Assembly: GCF_003858645.1 (NCBI RefSeq)
Contig: NZ_RQJP01000007.1
Location: 248,001 to 312,000, forward strand
Source of the DNA: Larkinella knui
Lineage (GTDB): Bacteria; Bacteroidota; Bacteroidia; Cytophagales; Spirosomataceae
Direction: 5' to 3'
DNA length: 64,000 bases
The translations under genes and the position numbers were made by a program. Below the pieces are notes generated by a model. That model was not told the origin of the DNA. It ran no database searches and worked only from the letters and a program-made list of their open reading frames with translations. How positions within the stretch are numbered: the first letter of the stretch is position 1; each line of letters starts with the position of its first letter. This document shows positions 25,940-34,195 of this stretch, piece by piece.

Positions 25940-28900
25940 TCATTCCTGAAACTGAATCGTGACAAATTTTAGAATGGCGTCGTTGGGTTTGGTGCGTTTG
26001 ATGGCAAAAAAGTAGACATCATGTTTGCCCGTAACGGGTTTGCTGATCGTGCCGGTAACTTCCTTATTCGTGTTCCAGGCACCCGTCGGCTGATAGGCCG
26101 TCGTGCTGATGACCGGACCCGCCTGCGAGTCGATCCGCACCTGAATTTCACCCGGCTGGTCCAGCGACGCGTACTCGTACGTAAACTGTTTGATGTTGGT
26201 CAAGTCGATGTTTTTCAGCAGGATATACGCCTTGTGACCCCCCTGCGACAGGTTGGCACCAAACCGCGGAAAGCCGGATTGCGCATCGGTATACACGGCC
26301 CGCACTTTCGCATTCCGCAGCGTTACCGCATCCGAACCGGTCAGCGGCCCAACCGCTCCGCCTTTATCTGTATAAGAAGCCAGCAGAGTATACTGCCCTC
26401 TCAATTCATCCTTTTGGTGGTCATTCAGGGTGAGCGACCCTTGCAGCGGCATGGTTTTCCGGGCGTGCGGTTTGTCAGTCAGGGAGAAAATATACCGCAC
26501 CATTTCCTGCGCATCGGTTCCCGAAACCTGCGGGTGGGCACTCATCACGTGCGTGGTTCCCCAGTTGCCGCCACCGCCGTTGATGATTTTAGTCGCCAGT
26601 TGTTCCAGCGCGCCGGTTTGGGTTTTATACCGCTGCGCCACGCTCAACAGCGACGGCCCCACCGACACTTTATCAATCGTGTGGCAGGCTTTGCAGTCAC
26701 TGGCGTCCATCAGCATTTTGCCCGGCGGATTGCTCACCAGCACGGACGTCGGCGATTTGGGCGCATTCGGATCGGCAGTACTGGGTTGCGGGTTGTAGGC
26801 ATAAAACACCTTGACTCGCTTCGGGTCCACGCTGCCATCTTCCTGATCCTGAACCTTTACCGTATACGTAAACGGCTTGCCTTCCCAGAAAAACGATTTA
26901 TTATCGGTGCTGGCGATGGTTACCGCTGGCTTGGTATTGCCAACTTTAACGACAACGGTATCCCGGCCCACCAATCCGGCCCGGTCCGTTACTTTCAGGA
27001 TGGCTTTGTAGATACCGGGTTTGGTGTAGGTATACTTCGCATTCGGGGTGGTGGCACCCACTTTTTTGCCGTCGAACAGCCATTCGTAGCTTACCTCATC
27101 GTCGTCATCGAGGTCGCGCGAACCCCGGCTCACGAAGGCCACCGCCAACGGAGCCTGGCCGGCGGCTTCGCGCAAAACCGGGAAGTTCCGGCGTTCGGAG
27201 GTTAGAAAAACCGTGCGGTCGAGGTGGTTTTCCACCGCCGTATCCTGTACGCTGGCCTGGGCCAGCGGGGGGCGGTTTCCGGTATTGTACTCGATTTTTA
27301 CCAGACGTGCATCTTCGTTGTCGGCACCATACACCGAGCCGTATTCCAGCATATACATCGCCCCGTCGGGCCCGAAATCCAGGTCGATCGGACGCCGGAA
27401 ATCGCCGTTCCCGGCCATAAAAGGCTCACTGCGAACGTAGTTTTCGTTTTCATCGAAACTGAGCGCCAGCACCCAGTTGCGCATCCAGTCGAAGACGAAC
27501 AGCTTACCGTCGTAGTATTCCGGGAATTTGGTAGCCGATTTTGAATTCTTGTCGAAGGTGTAAAACTTGCCCGCCATGGCGCTGCGGCCACCCTGCCCCA
27601 ACTCCGGAAATTCCTCCGAAGCCGCGTACGGATACCAGATCATGGCGGGCATCGCGGGCGGCAGTTGATTCAACCCGGTATTGTTCGGTGAGTTGTTGAC
27701 CGGTGCCGCCGGATCGAATTTCGGACCGGCGGTTTTGGTCGCAAAATCCCACTTTACGTACGAGTAATTGTTGCCGACAAAATACGGCCAGCCGAAATAA
27801 CCGGCTTTTTTGGCCTGATTGAATTCGTCGTAACCGCGCGGTCCCTGCGCGCCTTCCTTGCCCGCATCGGGGCCAATTTCACCCCAGTACAAAACCGAGG
27901 TCCTCGGGTTGACGGCGATGCGGTACGGATTGCGGCAACCCATCGTATAAATCTCGGGGCGCGTTTTCGCGCGGTCGGAAGGCCGCACCCCCGACGGGTC
28001 GGTTCCTTTCGGGAATAAATTACCGTCCGGAATCGTGTAGGAACCGTCGGGCTGGGGATGAATCCGCAGTATTTTTCCCTTCAGATCGTTCGTGTTTCCC
28101 GCCGACCGCTGGGCGTCCAGGCTGTAAAATTCCTTGCCGGGCCGCTCGTCCATGGGCGAATACCCATCCGACGGAAACGGACTGGAACTGTCGCCCGTCG
28201 ACAAATACAGGTTGCCTTCCTTGTCCCAGGCCAGCGAACCGCCGTGGTGCGAACCGCTGTTTTTCTCCACCGGAACCGTCAGCAGAACTTTCTCCGATTT
28301 CAGATCAAGCGTGTTATTGGCGTTGACCGTAAACCGCGAAAGCTGAAAATTAATCGGTTCCTCGGTTTGTCCGGCGGGGGTATAATAGACGTAGAGGTAC
28401 CCGTTTTTGGCAAAATTCGGGTCAATGGTCAGACCGATCAGGCCGGTTCCGCCCACGTACGTAATCGGGAATTTGTGGACCAGCGCATTTTTCCGCGTCC
28501 GGGTGTCATACACCGATAAGTTGCCCTGAATTTCGGAAAAAAACACGCGTCCGTCGGGTGTCACGGCCACTTCCATCGGCGAAGCCAGGTCATTGACGAG
28601 AATCGTTTTGACGAAGCGGTTTTGCTCCGGCGTCACTTTGGCGTACGATTTTTTGTAATCCAGCGGTTTGGCGTCGCCGATGGCGTATTTGATGCCGCCC
28701 AGGATGTGGTTCAGAAACAGCGGTTCGCTGTAGCTTTCGTCGGTGTGGCCGTTGCCGGTATAAAAAGCCCGCCCGCCGTCGAATTCGTGGTACCAGCTAA
28801 TCGGGTGACTGGCCCCGTTGGTACCGCCTTCGTAGCTGTTTTCGTCGAGGTTGGCCAGCACTTTGATGCCCGAATAAAACGAGCGGTAATTGTACCATTC

Positions 28901-29416
28901 GTCGGTGCGGTCCCAATGATCCGGTAACGTTGTTGTGGAAACATGCTTCTTGTCAGTAACATCGACGGTGGCTTTGCGGACGTTGGAGTTGTGCGGATGG
29001 CTGGCAAAATGCGCGCCCATCAGTTTGCCATACCACGGCCAGTCGTATTCCGTATCGGCGGCCGCGTGAATACCGACGTAGCCACCGCCCGCCTGGATGT
29101 AGCGTTCAAAAGCCGCCTGCTGCTCGCCGTTGAGGACGTTGCCGGTGGTGTTGTTGAAGATCACCGCAGCGTATTTTTTCAGGTTTTCATCCGTAAAAAC
29201 GGCGGCATTTTTGGTCGTATCCACCAGAAAGTTATTCGCCTGACCCAGTTTCTGAATGGCCGCAATCCCGAACGGAATCGAGGTGTGTTTCCAGCCTTTG
29301 GTTTTCGAAAACACCAGCACCCGGGCCGGATCGGCCAGCCGCACGGTCATGCTGGAATGCAGCAGAAAAGCAATGCCGATGATTATAAGGGAACTGATTC
29401 GCAGTAGGAAGGGCAT
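25940..29416 (-). CDS. Giant secreted ThuA-PQQ dehydrogenase-PKD-cytochrome c-CBM protein
   Basis: An 1158-residue protein from ATG 29416, which starts a signal peptide (PFLLRISSLIIIGIAFLL); the longer frame adds residues without features. Domains in order: ThuA-like (about 28-245: RVLVFSKTKGWKHTSIP, GGYVGIHAAADTEYDWPWYG); soluble PQQ glucose/sorbosone dehydrogenase propeller (about 265-710); PKD domain (about 755-850); cytochrome c with CKACH (Cys908, Cys911, His912); carbohydrate-binding module 6-like tail (about 1030-1158). The fusion suggests that a bound glycan is oxidised outside the cell with electrons leaving through heme. Such fusions are known in Bacteroidota and Planctomycetota. 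Substrate unknown. Confidence 0.9.
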   Translation of the reverse strand: MPFLLRISSLIIIGIAFLLHSSMTVRLADPARVLVFSKTKGWKHTSIPFGIAAIQKLGQANNFLVDTTKNAAVFTDENLKKYAAVIFNNTTGNVLNGEQQAAFERYIQAGGGYVGIHAAADTEYDWPWYGKLMGAHFASHPHNSNVRKATVDVTDKKHVSTTTLPDHWDRTDEWYNYRSFYSGIKVLANLDENSYEGGTNGASHPISWYHEFDGGRAFYTGNGHTDESYSEPLFLNHILGGIKYAIGDAKPLDYKKSYAKVTPEQNRFVKTILVNDLASPMEVAVTPDGRVFFSEIQGNLSVYDTRTRKNALVHKFPITYVGGTGLIGLTIDPNFAKNGYLYVYYTPAGQTEEPINFQLSRFTVNANNTLDLKSEKVLLTVPVEKNSGSHHGGSLAWDKEGNLYLSTGDSSSPFPSDGYSPMDERPGKEFYSLDAQRSAGNTNDLKGKILRIHPQPDGSYTIPDGNLFPKGTDPSGVRPSDRAKTRPEIYTMGCRNPYRIAVNPRTSVLYWGEIGPDAGKEGAQGPRGYDEFNQAKKAGYFGWPYFVGNNYSYVKWDFATKTAGPKFDPAAPVNNSPNNTGLNQLPPAMPAMIWYPYAASEEFPELGQGGRSAMAGKFYTFDKNSKSATKFPEYYDGKLFVFDWMRNWVLALSFDENENYVRSEPFMAGNGDFRRPIDLDFGPDGAMYMLEYGSVYGADNEDARLVKIEYNTGNRPPLAQASVQDTAVENHLDRTVFLTSERRNFPVLREAAGQAPLAVAFVSRGSRDLDDDDEVSYEWLFDGKKVGATTPNAKYTYTKPGIYKAILKVTDRAGLVGRDTVVVKVGNTKPAVTIASTDNKSFFWEGKPFTYTVKVQDQEDGSVDPKRVKVFYAYNPQPSTADPNAPKSPTSVLVSNPPGKMLMDASDCKACHTIDKVSVGPSLLSVAQRYKTQTGALEQLATKIINGGGGNWGTTHVMSAHPQVSGTDAQEMVRYIFSLTDKPHARKTMPLQGSLTLNDHQKDELRGQYTLLASYTDKGGAVGPLTGSDAVTLRNAKVRAVYTDAQSGFPRFGANLSQGGHKAYILLKNIDLTNIKQFTYEYASLDQPGEIQVRIDSQAGPVISTTAYQPTGAWNTNKEVTGTISKPVTGKHDVYFFAIKRTKPNDAILKFVTIQFQE

Positions 29417-29974
29417 AACGCAGGATTTAGGTTGTGGTTTTATACATTCGCATTCCAAACGGTTTGCGGAGGTTCGGCTGGCGGTTTCTTCGTTCTTCAA
29501 ATCGGCAGAAAAAGGATTCGGCTTGTTTTTTTGGAGCCATCGACCGCCATTTTCTGGCTGAACGTTTGTACATTGAGGGCCCGGGTGCCCGGCGAATCGG
29601 GTCGGAAAAGAGGTGTCCGGGCGAAAACCGCCGGACTGGGTTTGACGCCGGTGGTAGCCAAACCGCCGGGTTCAGTCGGCCAAACCGGCAAAGCGCCGGT
29701 CACCATCGCTCCGTTTTCGAGTGCGATTCTTCGTTTCATAGAAAAATAAAGTTCATCATAGTGGGCCGGTTTCCGGAATTCACGAACGGGTTGTTCCTGA
29801 AAACAGGCATTTGAATACCTAAAGCAAATCGTTCCAGAAATCTGCTTTATAGTTCTAAAAAATGTTTAAAAGACCGGTCAAAATCACGGCGGAAGCGAAA
29901 ACCGCTCCACGTAAGCTGTCTTTTCAAACCCGGAAGCGGTTCCCTCAATTTTTCACTACTTAATTCGAATACAC
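29417..29974. other. 558-base gap between divergent genes
   Basis: It separates the ThuA/PQQ gene from the antiporter gene. The part 29580-29720 is GC-rich with repeated CCGCCGG/CCGGCG words and holds an 80-codon minus-strand frame (29497-29739) that I do not accept as a gene. Promoters for both flanking genes must lie here but no clear consensus was found. Confidence 0.5.
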
Positions 29975-31567
29975 ATGCGTGAACTGGTTTTTATCGGCCT
30001 CACTCTCTTACTGGGAATGGCGTTGCTCGCTACATTAGCGCATCGGCTGCGGATTCCGACCCCCATTTTTCTGGTCATCGGCGGTTTGCTGACCAGCCTG
30101 ATTCCGGGCGTTCCCCACGTGAGCGTCGAGCCGGACCTCATTTTTGTGGTATTTCTGCCTCCGCTGCTCTACGAAGCCGCCTGGTTTATGTCCTGGCGCG
30201 AACTCTGGCGCTGGCGACGGATCGTTCTGGTGCTGGCTTTCGGTCTGGTTATTCTGACCGCAACGGCGGTGGGCTATGCGTCGGCGGCTTTTATCCCCGG
30301 TTTTACCCTGGCGATTGGCTTCCTGCTGGGCGGAATCATTTCTCCTCCGGATGCCGTCGCGGCAACGTCGGTGCTCAAAGGCGTCAATATTCCCAAAAGT
30401 ACCATCAGCATTCTGGAAGGCGAAAGTCTGATCAACGATGCCGCCAGCCTGATTGTCTTTCAATTTGCCATGTCTACCATTATCTCGGGCAACTTCGTCT
30501 GGCAGCAAGTGGCGCTCAGTTTTGTGATGGTCACGATCATGGGGGCGGGCATCGGGCTGGCGGTGGCGGGTTTGTTCTACGCCATTCACCGCTGGTTGCC
30601 CATTCAGCCGCGCATCAGTATCATGCTGACGTTCATCGCGCCCTACATCATGTACCTGACCGCGGAGGAATTTCATTATTCGGGCGTCATTGCCGTAGTC
30701 AGCGGGGGCTTGTTTCTGTCCAAACACAGCTCCCAACTCCTCAACCACACCGAGCGGGTGCAGGGATTGTCGATGTGGGCTACGGTTATTTTCATCATCA
30801 ATGGATTGGTGTTTGTTCTGATTGGCCTCGAACTTCCTATTGTCGTGGAAGGGTTGGACGGCCATTCGCTGCTAAGTTCCATTGGCTACGGTTTGGCCAT
30901 TTCCGCGCTGGTAATTGCGGTTCGGGTGGCTTTTGCCTTGTTTTCGTCGGCATTTACGGATTTTGCGGGTCGTTTCATCACGGTTGCCGTGCGAAATGTG
31001 GGCTGGCGGGGGCCGGTCGTGATCGGCTGGGCGGGAATGCGGGGCGTGGTTTCGCTGGCGGCCGCCCTGTCGATCCCGCTGACGCTGCCCACCGGAGCGC
31101 CCTTTCCCCAGCGCCCCCTGATTATATTCATTACGTTTGTGGTCATTCTGGTTACGCTGGTGTTTCAGGGACTCACGCTGCCGCTGATCATTCGCTGGGT
31201 ACACCCCAACGAAGTGTTTCCGCGCTTGCCCGAAAAGCACCAGGAAGCCGCTATCAACCGGCAGATGCAGGAAGCCGCCTTGCTTGAACTGAACCAGAAT
31301 CTGGCGACTCAACTGGGCGACAACGATTTGCTGGTCAATTTGAAAAACCGGCTGGAAGGCGGGTTATTGCTCAGTCAACTCATTACGTCAGACGGCGATG
31401 GGGCGCAATTGACCCGCTACAACGAAACCGTGGCGCAACTCCACCGCATCAAGCGCCGGGAATTGGAAAAGCTTCGGCATCAGGAGGAATTCGACGAGGA
31501 TGTGATCCGGAAAGTGGAAGCGCAACTGGATCTGGAAGAAGAAAAAAGCGACCACGCCATTCGATAA
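29975..31567 (+). CDS. Na+/H+ antiporter, NhaP/CPA1 type
   Basis: A 530-residue inner-membrane protein with about 12 hydrophobic helices up to residue 410. The conserved CPA1 ion-site motifs are present: ISPPDAVAATSVLKG (about 125-140) and EGESLINDAASLIVF, with its ND pair; GWAGMRGVVSLAAALSIP marks the later helix. A charged helical tail of about 110 residues follows (RIKRRELEKLRHQEEFDEDV), as in bacterial NhaP/YjcE relatives. It would exchange Na+ or K+ for protons to keep cytoplasmic pH. The next gene is 36 bases downstream on the same strand. Confidence 0.93.
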   Translation: MRELVFIGLTLLLGMALLATLAHRLRIPTPIFLVIGGLLTSLIPGVPHVSVEPDLIFVVFLPPLLYEAAWFMSWRELWRWRRIVLVLAFGLVILTATAVGYASAAFIPGFTLAIGFLLGGIISPPDAVAATSVLKGVNIPKSTISILEGESLINDAASLIVFQFAMSTIISGNFVWQQVALSFVMVTIMGAGIGLAVAGLFYAIHRWLPIQPRISIMLTFIAPYIMYLTAEEFHYSGVIAVVSGGLFLSKHSSQLLNHTERVQGLSMWATVIFIINGLVFVLIGLELPIVVEGLDGHSLLSSIGYGLAISALVIAVRVAFALFSSAFTDFAGRFITVAVRNVGWRGPVVIGWAGMRGVVSLAAALSIPLTLPTGAPFPQRPLIIFITFVVILVTLVFQGLTLPLIIRWVHPNEVFPRLPEKHQEAAINRQMQEAALLELNQNLATQLGDNDLLVNLKNRLEGGLLLSQLITSDGDGAQLTRYNETVAQLHRIKRRELEKLRHQEEFDEDVIRKVEAQLDLEEEKSDHAIR

Positions 31568-31603
31568 AAATGAGTAGCTTGCCCGGTCAAGTTTTTAACA
31601 CCA

Positions 31604-32086
31604 ATGAAAAAATACGGATTTATTGCCTTGATCGGCACGCTTCTGATGGGCGGTTGCCTGTCGAATACCGAGCAAACGCCCTGCGACCCAACCCCGGTTT
31701 CCATCAAAGCTCCGCAGGCTGAAGTAGTGGCCCTAAAAAAGTTTATCGACACCAGCCGCATTGCCGCCACCGCCGATGATCGCGGTTTTTATTACAGCAT
31801 CCAGTCGCCCGGTTCCGGGGCCAAACCCACGGCCTGTTCCAATGTGACGGTCAATTATACCGGCAAATTAACCACGGGCAGCACTTTCGATAGTGGAAAC
31901 GGGGTTACTTTTGGATTAAACCAGCTCATTCTGGGCTGGCAGGAAGGCATTCCGCTGGTGGCACCCGGGGGCAGCATCACCTTGTATCTGCCTCCCAGTC
32001 TGGCCTACGGTCAACAGGCGCAAAGTGGAATTCCGGCCAATTCGATCCTGATCTTTACCATCGATCTGGTTCGGATTAACCAATAA
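31604..32086 (+). CDS. Lipoprotein FKBP-type peptidyl-prolyl isomerase
   Basis: A 160-residue protein with a lipobox (LLMGGC, Cys18), so anchored in the envelope. The C-terminal FKBP domain shows VTVNYTGKLTTGSTFDSG, VILGW-type sequence (LILGWQEGIPLVAPGG) and YLPPSLAYGQQAQSGIPANSILIFTIDL, the standard FKBP core. It should speed proline isomerisation in periplasmic or outer-membrane proteins. It sits between the antiporter and a glyoxalase-fold gene with short gaps, so these three may form one transcript. Confidence 0.92.
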   Translation: MKKYGFIALIGTLLMGGCLSNTEQTPCDPTPVSIKAPQAEVVALKKFIDTSRIAATADDRGFYYSIQSPGSGAKPTACSNVTVNYTGKLTTGSTFDSGNGVTFGLNQLILGWQEGIPLVAPGGSITLYLPPSLAYGQQAQSGIPANSILIFTIDLVRINQ

Positions 32087-32105
32087 CGGATCATCAGGAA
32101 GCCTT

Positions 32106-32495
32106 ATGCTACACCTCACGCGCGTGCACCACATCGCCATTATCGGTTCGGATTACGAACGGTCGAAGCGGTTTTACACGGAAATTTTAGGGTTGAAAAT
32201 AATCCGGGAAGTATACCGCGCCGAACGCGAATCGTACAAACTGGATCTGGAACTGAACGGGCAGTACATCATCGAACTGTTCTCGTTTCCGAATCCGCCC
32301 GCGCGCCCATCGCGGCCCGAAGCCCTGGGGTTACGGCATCTGGCGTTTGCGGTTCCAGATGTAGAAAAAGCCAAAAAGGAACTGGAAACCGCCGGTATTG
32401 AAGCCGAACCCATCCGGATCGATGCGCATACCGGGCGACGGTTTACGTTTTTCAGCGATCCGGACGGGTTACCGTTGGAACTGTACGAGGAATGA
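32106..32495 (+). CDS. VOC-family glyoxalase I-like metalloprotein (YaeR/GloA2 type)
   Basis: A 129-residue vicinal-oxygen-chelate protein. The four likely metal ligands are in place: His9 in RVHHIAI, Glu57 in YIIELFS, His78 in LRHLAF and Glu125 in LPLELYEE. Length and the motifs GSDYERSKRFYTEILGL and FFSDPDGLPLELYE match the YaeR/SMU_1112c group, which is related to glyoxalase I but whose substrate is not firmly known. It ends only 3 bases before the stop of the convergent lipoprotein gene. Confidence 0.9.
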   Translation: MLHLTRVHHIAIIGSDYERSKRFYTEILGLKIIREVYRAERESYKLDLELNGQYIIELFSFPNPPARPSRPEALGLRHLAFAVPDVEKAKKELETAGIEAEPIRIDAHTGRRFTFFSDPDGLPLELYEE

Positions 32496-32498
32496 TCG

Positions 32499-33056
32499 TC
32501 AGTGAACCGTCGAGAGTTGCGAACCCGCGGCTTTTTGCCGGCAGTGATCGTAGCTCTCGATCAGCCGGTAGCTTTTGTGATCGGCTTTGAGCCAGTTTCG
32601 GGCGGGCGTTTGCTGGATCAGGTCCTGCATACACGGGTATTTGGCGAAGGCAACTTCCAGATTATGACGGTTTAAAGCCAAAACCGGTTCATCGGGTGTA
32701 ACACTGAAAAAATAGTGTTCCGTGGCCCCTTCCCCAAACTCCGACTGCCGGTAGAGCGTCAGCGTCTTTTCCTGCACCACCTCGTACGCCGTACCGAGAT
32801 ACAGCCGGTACAACGTTCCGTCGGTCTGCTGATACCCCCAGAGCTGTTCGGTAGCCGCGGTTTTTTTCTGGCCCGCAGCCGTCGTCACCTGCACGGTGTA
32901 CGGGTGCCACTGCACCTTTACCGCCCGCAGATCGGGAGCCTGCACCTGGTAGTCGCCCCGGTTGGTACGATACACCAGTTGATAGCGGGTTCGGTGGGTT
33001 TTGCAGCCCTGAACCAGCAGCAACACCGCTCCCAGGAAAAACCAATACCGCATCAT
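32499..33056 (-). CDS. Lipoprotein of unknown function in an efflux operon
   Basis: A 185-residue protein with a lipobox (LLLVQGC) after a hydrophobic signal. I do not recognise the family. The mature part looks mostly beta (YQLVYRTNRGDYQVQAPDLRAVKVQWHPYTVQV) with a helical C-terminus. Its start overlaps the end of the RND adaptor gene by four bases (ATGA), so it is translated with the efflux genes. An accessory envelope role is possible. Confidence 0.75.
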   Translation of the reverse strand: MMRYWFFLGAVLLLVQGCKTHRTRYQLVYRTNRGDYQVQAPDLRAVKVQWHPYTVQVTTAAGQKKTAATEQLWGYQQTDGTLYRLYLGTAYEVVQEKTLTLYRQSEFGEGATEHYFFSVTPDEPVLALNRHNLEVAFAKYPCMQDLIQQTPARNWLKADHKSYRLIESYDHCRQKAAGSQLSTVH

Positions 33057-34195
33057 TGCTTAGTAGTGGTTAAGGTCTGGCCATCGCGAATTTCTTCCGA
33101 CGCGATTTTGACGATGGGCTCACCCGTTCGCAGACCACCGAACACTTCGACCAGGCTATCGAGCGTATTGCCTTTTTCGACCGACACCCACTCCGCCTTG
33201 TTGTTATTGACACGAATCACAAACGTTTTTTCGCTGGAACTGACCACGGCGGTTTTCGGAACAAAAAGCGTGGAAGCCGTTCGTTCCATGGGCATCTTCA
33301 CTTCGGCATACATCCCGGATTTCAGTTGATTCGCCTTGTTGTCTACGTCAAATTCGGCCAGCATCGAGCGGTTGGCTTCCACCAGACTCTGGGCACTCCG
33401 GGCCAGTCGCGCGTTGAACCGCTGCTCGGGAATGGCGTTGACGGTAAAGGTAACCGCACTTTTACTGGCCAGTTGATTCGCGAAAGCTTCCGGAATCGCC
33501 ACCGTCAACCGCAGCGTCCGGCTGTCTTCCAGCACAAAAAGCGGTTTGGAATTGCTGTCGCCCGCGCCAACCAGCGCCCCGGCACTCACGTTCCTTTCGG
33601 TGATGACGCCGTCGAACGGGGCGGTAATGGTCAGGTATTGCCGCAGTTCTTTTTTGGTCTGGTAATTGGAACGGCCCGCCTGAATAGTGCCGGTTGCCAC
33701 GGCTACGGTCGCGCTGTCGGCCAGCATTTTGGCCTGCGCCTGATCGAGTTCGTGCAGCGAAACCGCCCCTTCGACTTTGCTGGTTTGCAGCAAACGGTTG
33801 TAAGTCAGCCGACTGGCGCGAAACCGGGCGGTTTGCTCCTGCAACGCGGCTTCCTGCGCCTGGAGTTGGGCCTGGGCCGTGCTCAGTTCCGACAGCACTT
33901 CCGGCGCGTCGAGCAACGCCAGCACCTGCCCTTTCCGAACCGACGAACCCCGATCGACCCGCACATCCCGGATAAAACCCTTTACTTTGGCGTACAGACT
34001 TACCCGGTTCCACGGCTTCAGTTCGCCCGGTAACATCACTTCCTGGCGGGGCCGCATCGTCTGCACCTCGGCTACGGCAACCTGTTGAATTGCAGGCTCT
34101 TTAGCGGTTTTTTTCTCTTCACTGGCGGCCGAAGTACAGGCGGCCATTCCGGCAGCAGCGACAACGGGCCAAACGAGTTTCAAAAGCGGTTTCAT
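33053..34195 (-). CDS. RND efflux periplasmic adaptor (HlyD/MFP family)
   Basis: A 380-residue lipoprotein (lipobox MAAC near residue 20). It shows the adaptor order: barrel strand LPGELKPWNRVSLYAKVKGFIRDVRVDRGSSVRKGQVLALLDAPE (lipoyl half), a helical hairpin rich in Ala/Gln (about 95-190), the second lipoyl half (YLTITAPFDGVITERNVSAGALV), and the beta-barrel with membrane-proximal domain. It would link the permease to TolC. It overlaps the permease gene by four bases. Confidence 0.93.
   Translation of the reverse strand: MKPLLKLVWPVVAAAGMAACTSAASEEKKTAKEPAIQQVAVAEVQTMRPRQEVMLPGELKPWNRVSLYAKVKGFIRDVRVDRGSSVRKGQVLALLDAPEVLSELSTAQAQLQAQEAALQEQTARFRASRLTYNRLLQTSKVEGAVSLHELDQAQAKMLADSATVAVATGTIQAGRSNYQTKKELRQYLTITAPFDGVITERNVSAGALVGAGDSNSKPLFVLEDSRTLRLTVAIPEAFANQLASKSAVTFTVNAIPEQRFNARLARSAQSLVEANRSMLAEFDVDNKANQLKSGMYAEVKMPMERTASTLFVPKTAVVSSSEKTFVIRVNNNKAEWVSVEKGNTLDSLVEVFGGLRTGEPIVKIASEEIRDGQTLTTTKQ

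Noticed and set aside
26021-27205. 394-codon open frame on the + strand opposite the ThuA/PQQ gene
   Set aside because: It is antisense to a clear multidomain gene and its translation is rich in Arg, Gly and Phe with no domain; such frames are common in GC-rich third positions.
29497-29739. 80-codon minus-strand frame before the ThuA/PQQ gene
   Set aside because: Pro/Thr-rich, no family, no clear start signal, and lies in a GC-rich repeat-like stretch.
30035-30865. 276-codon minus-strand frame opposite the antiporter
   Set aside because: Low-complexity His/Asn/Arg/Gln-rich translation, a typical shadow of a membrane protein gene.
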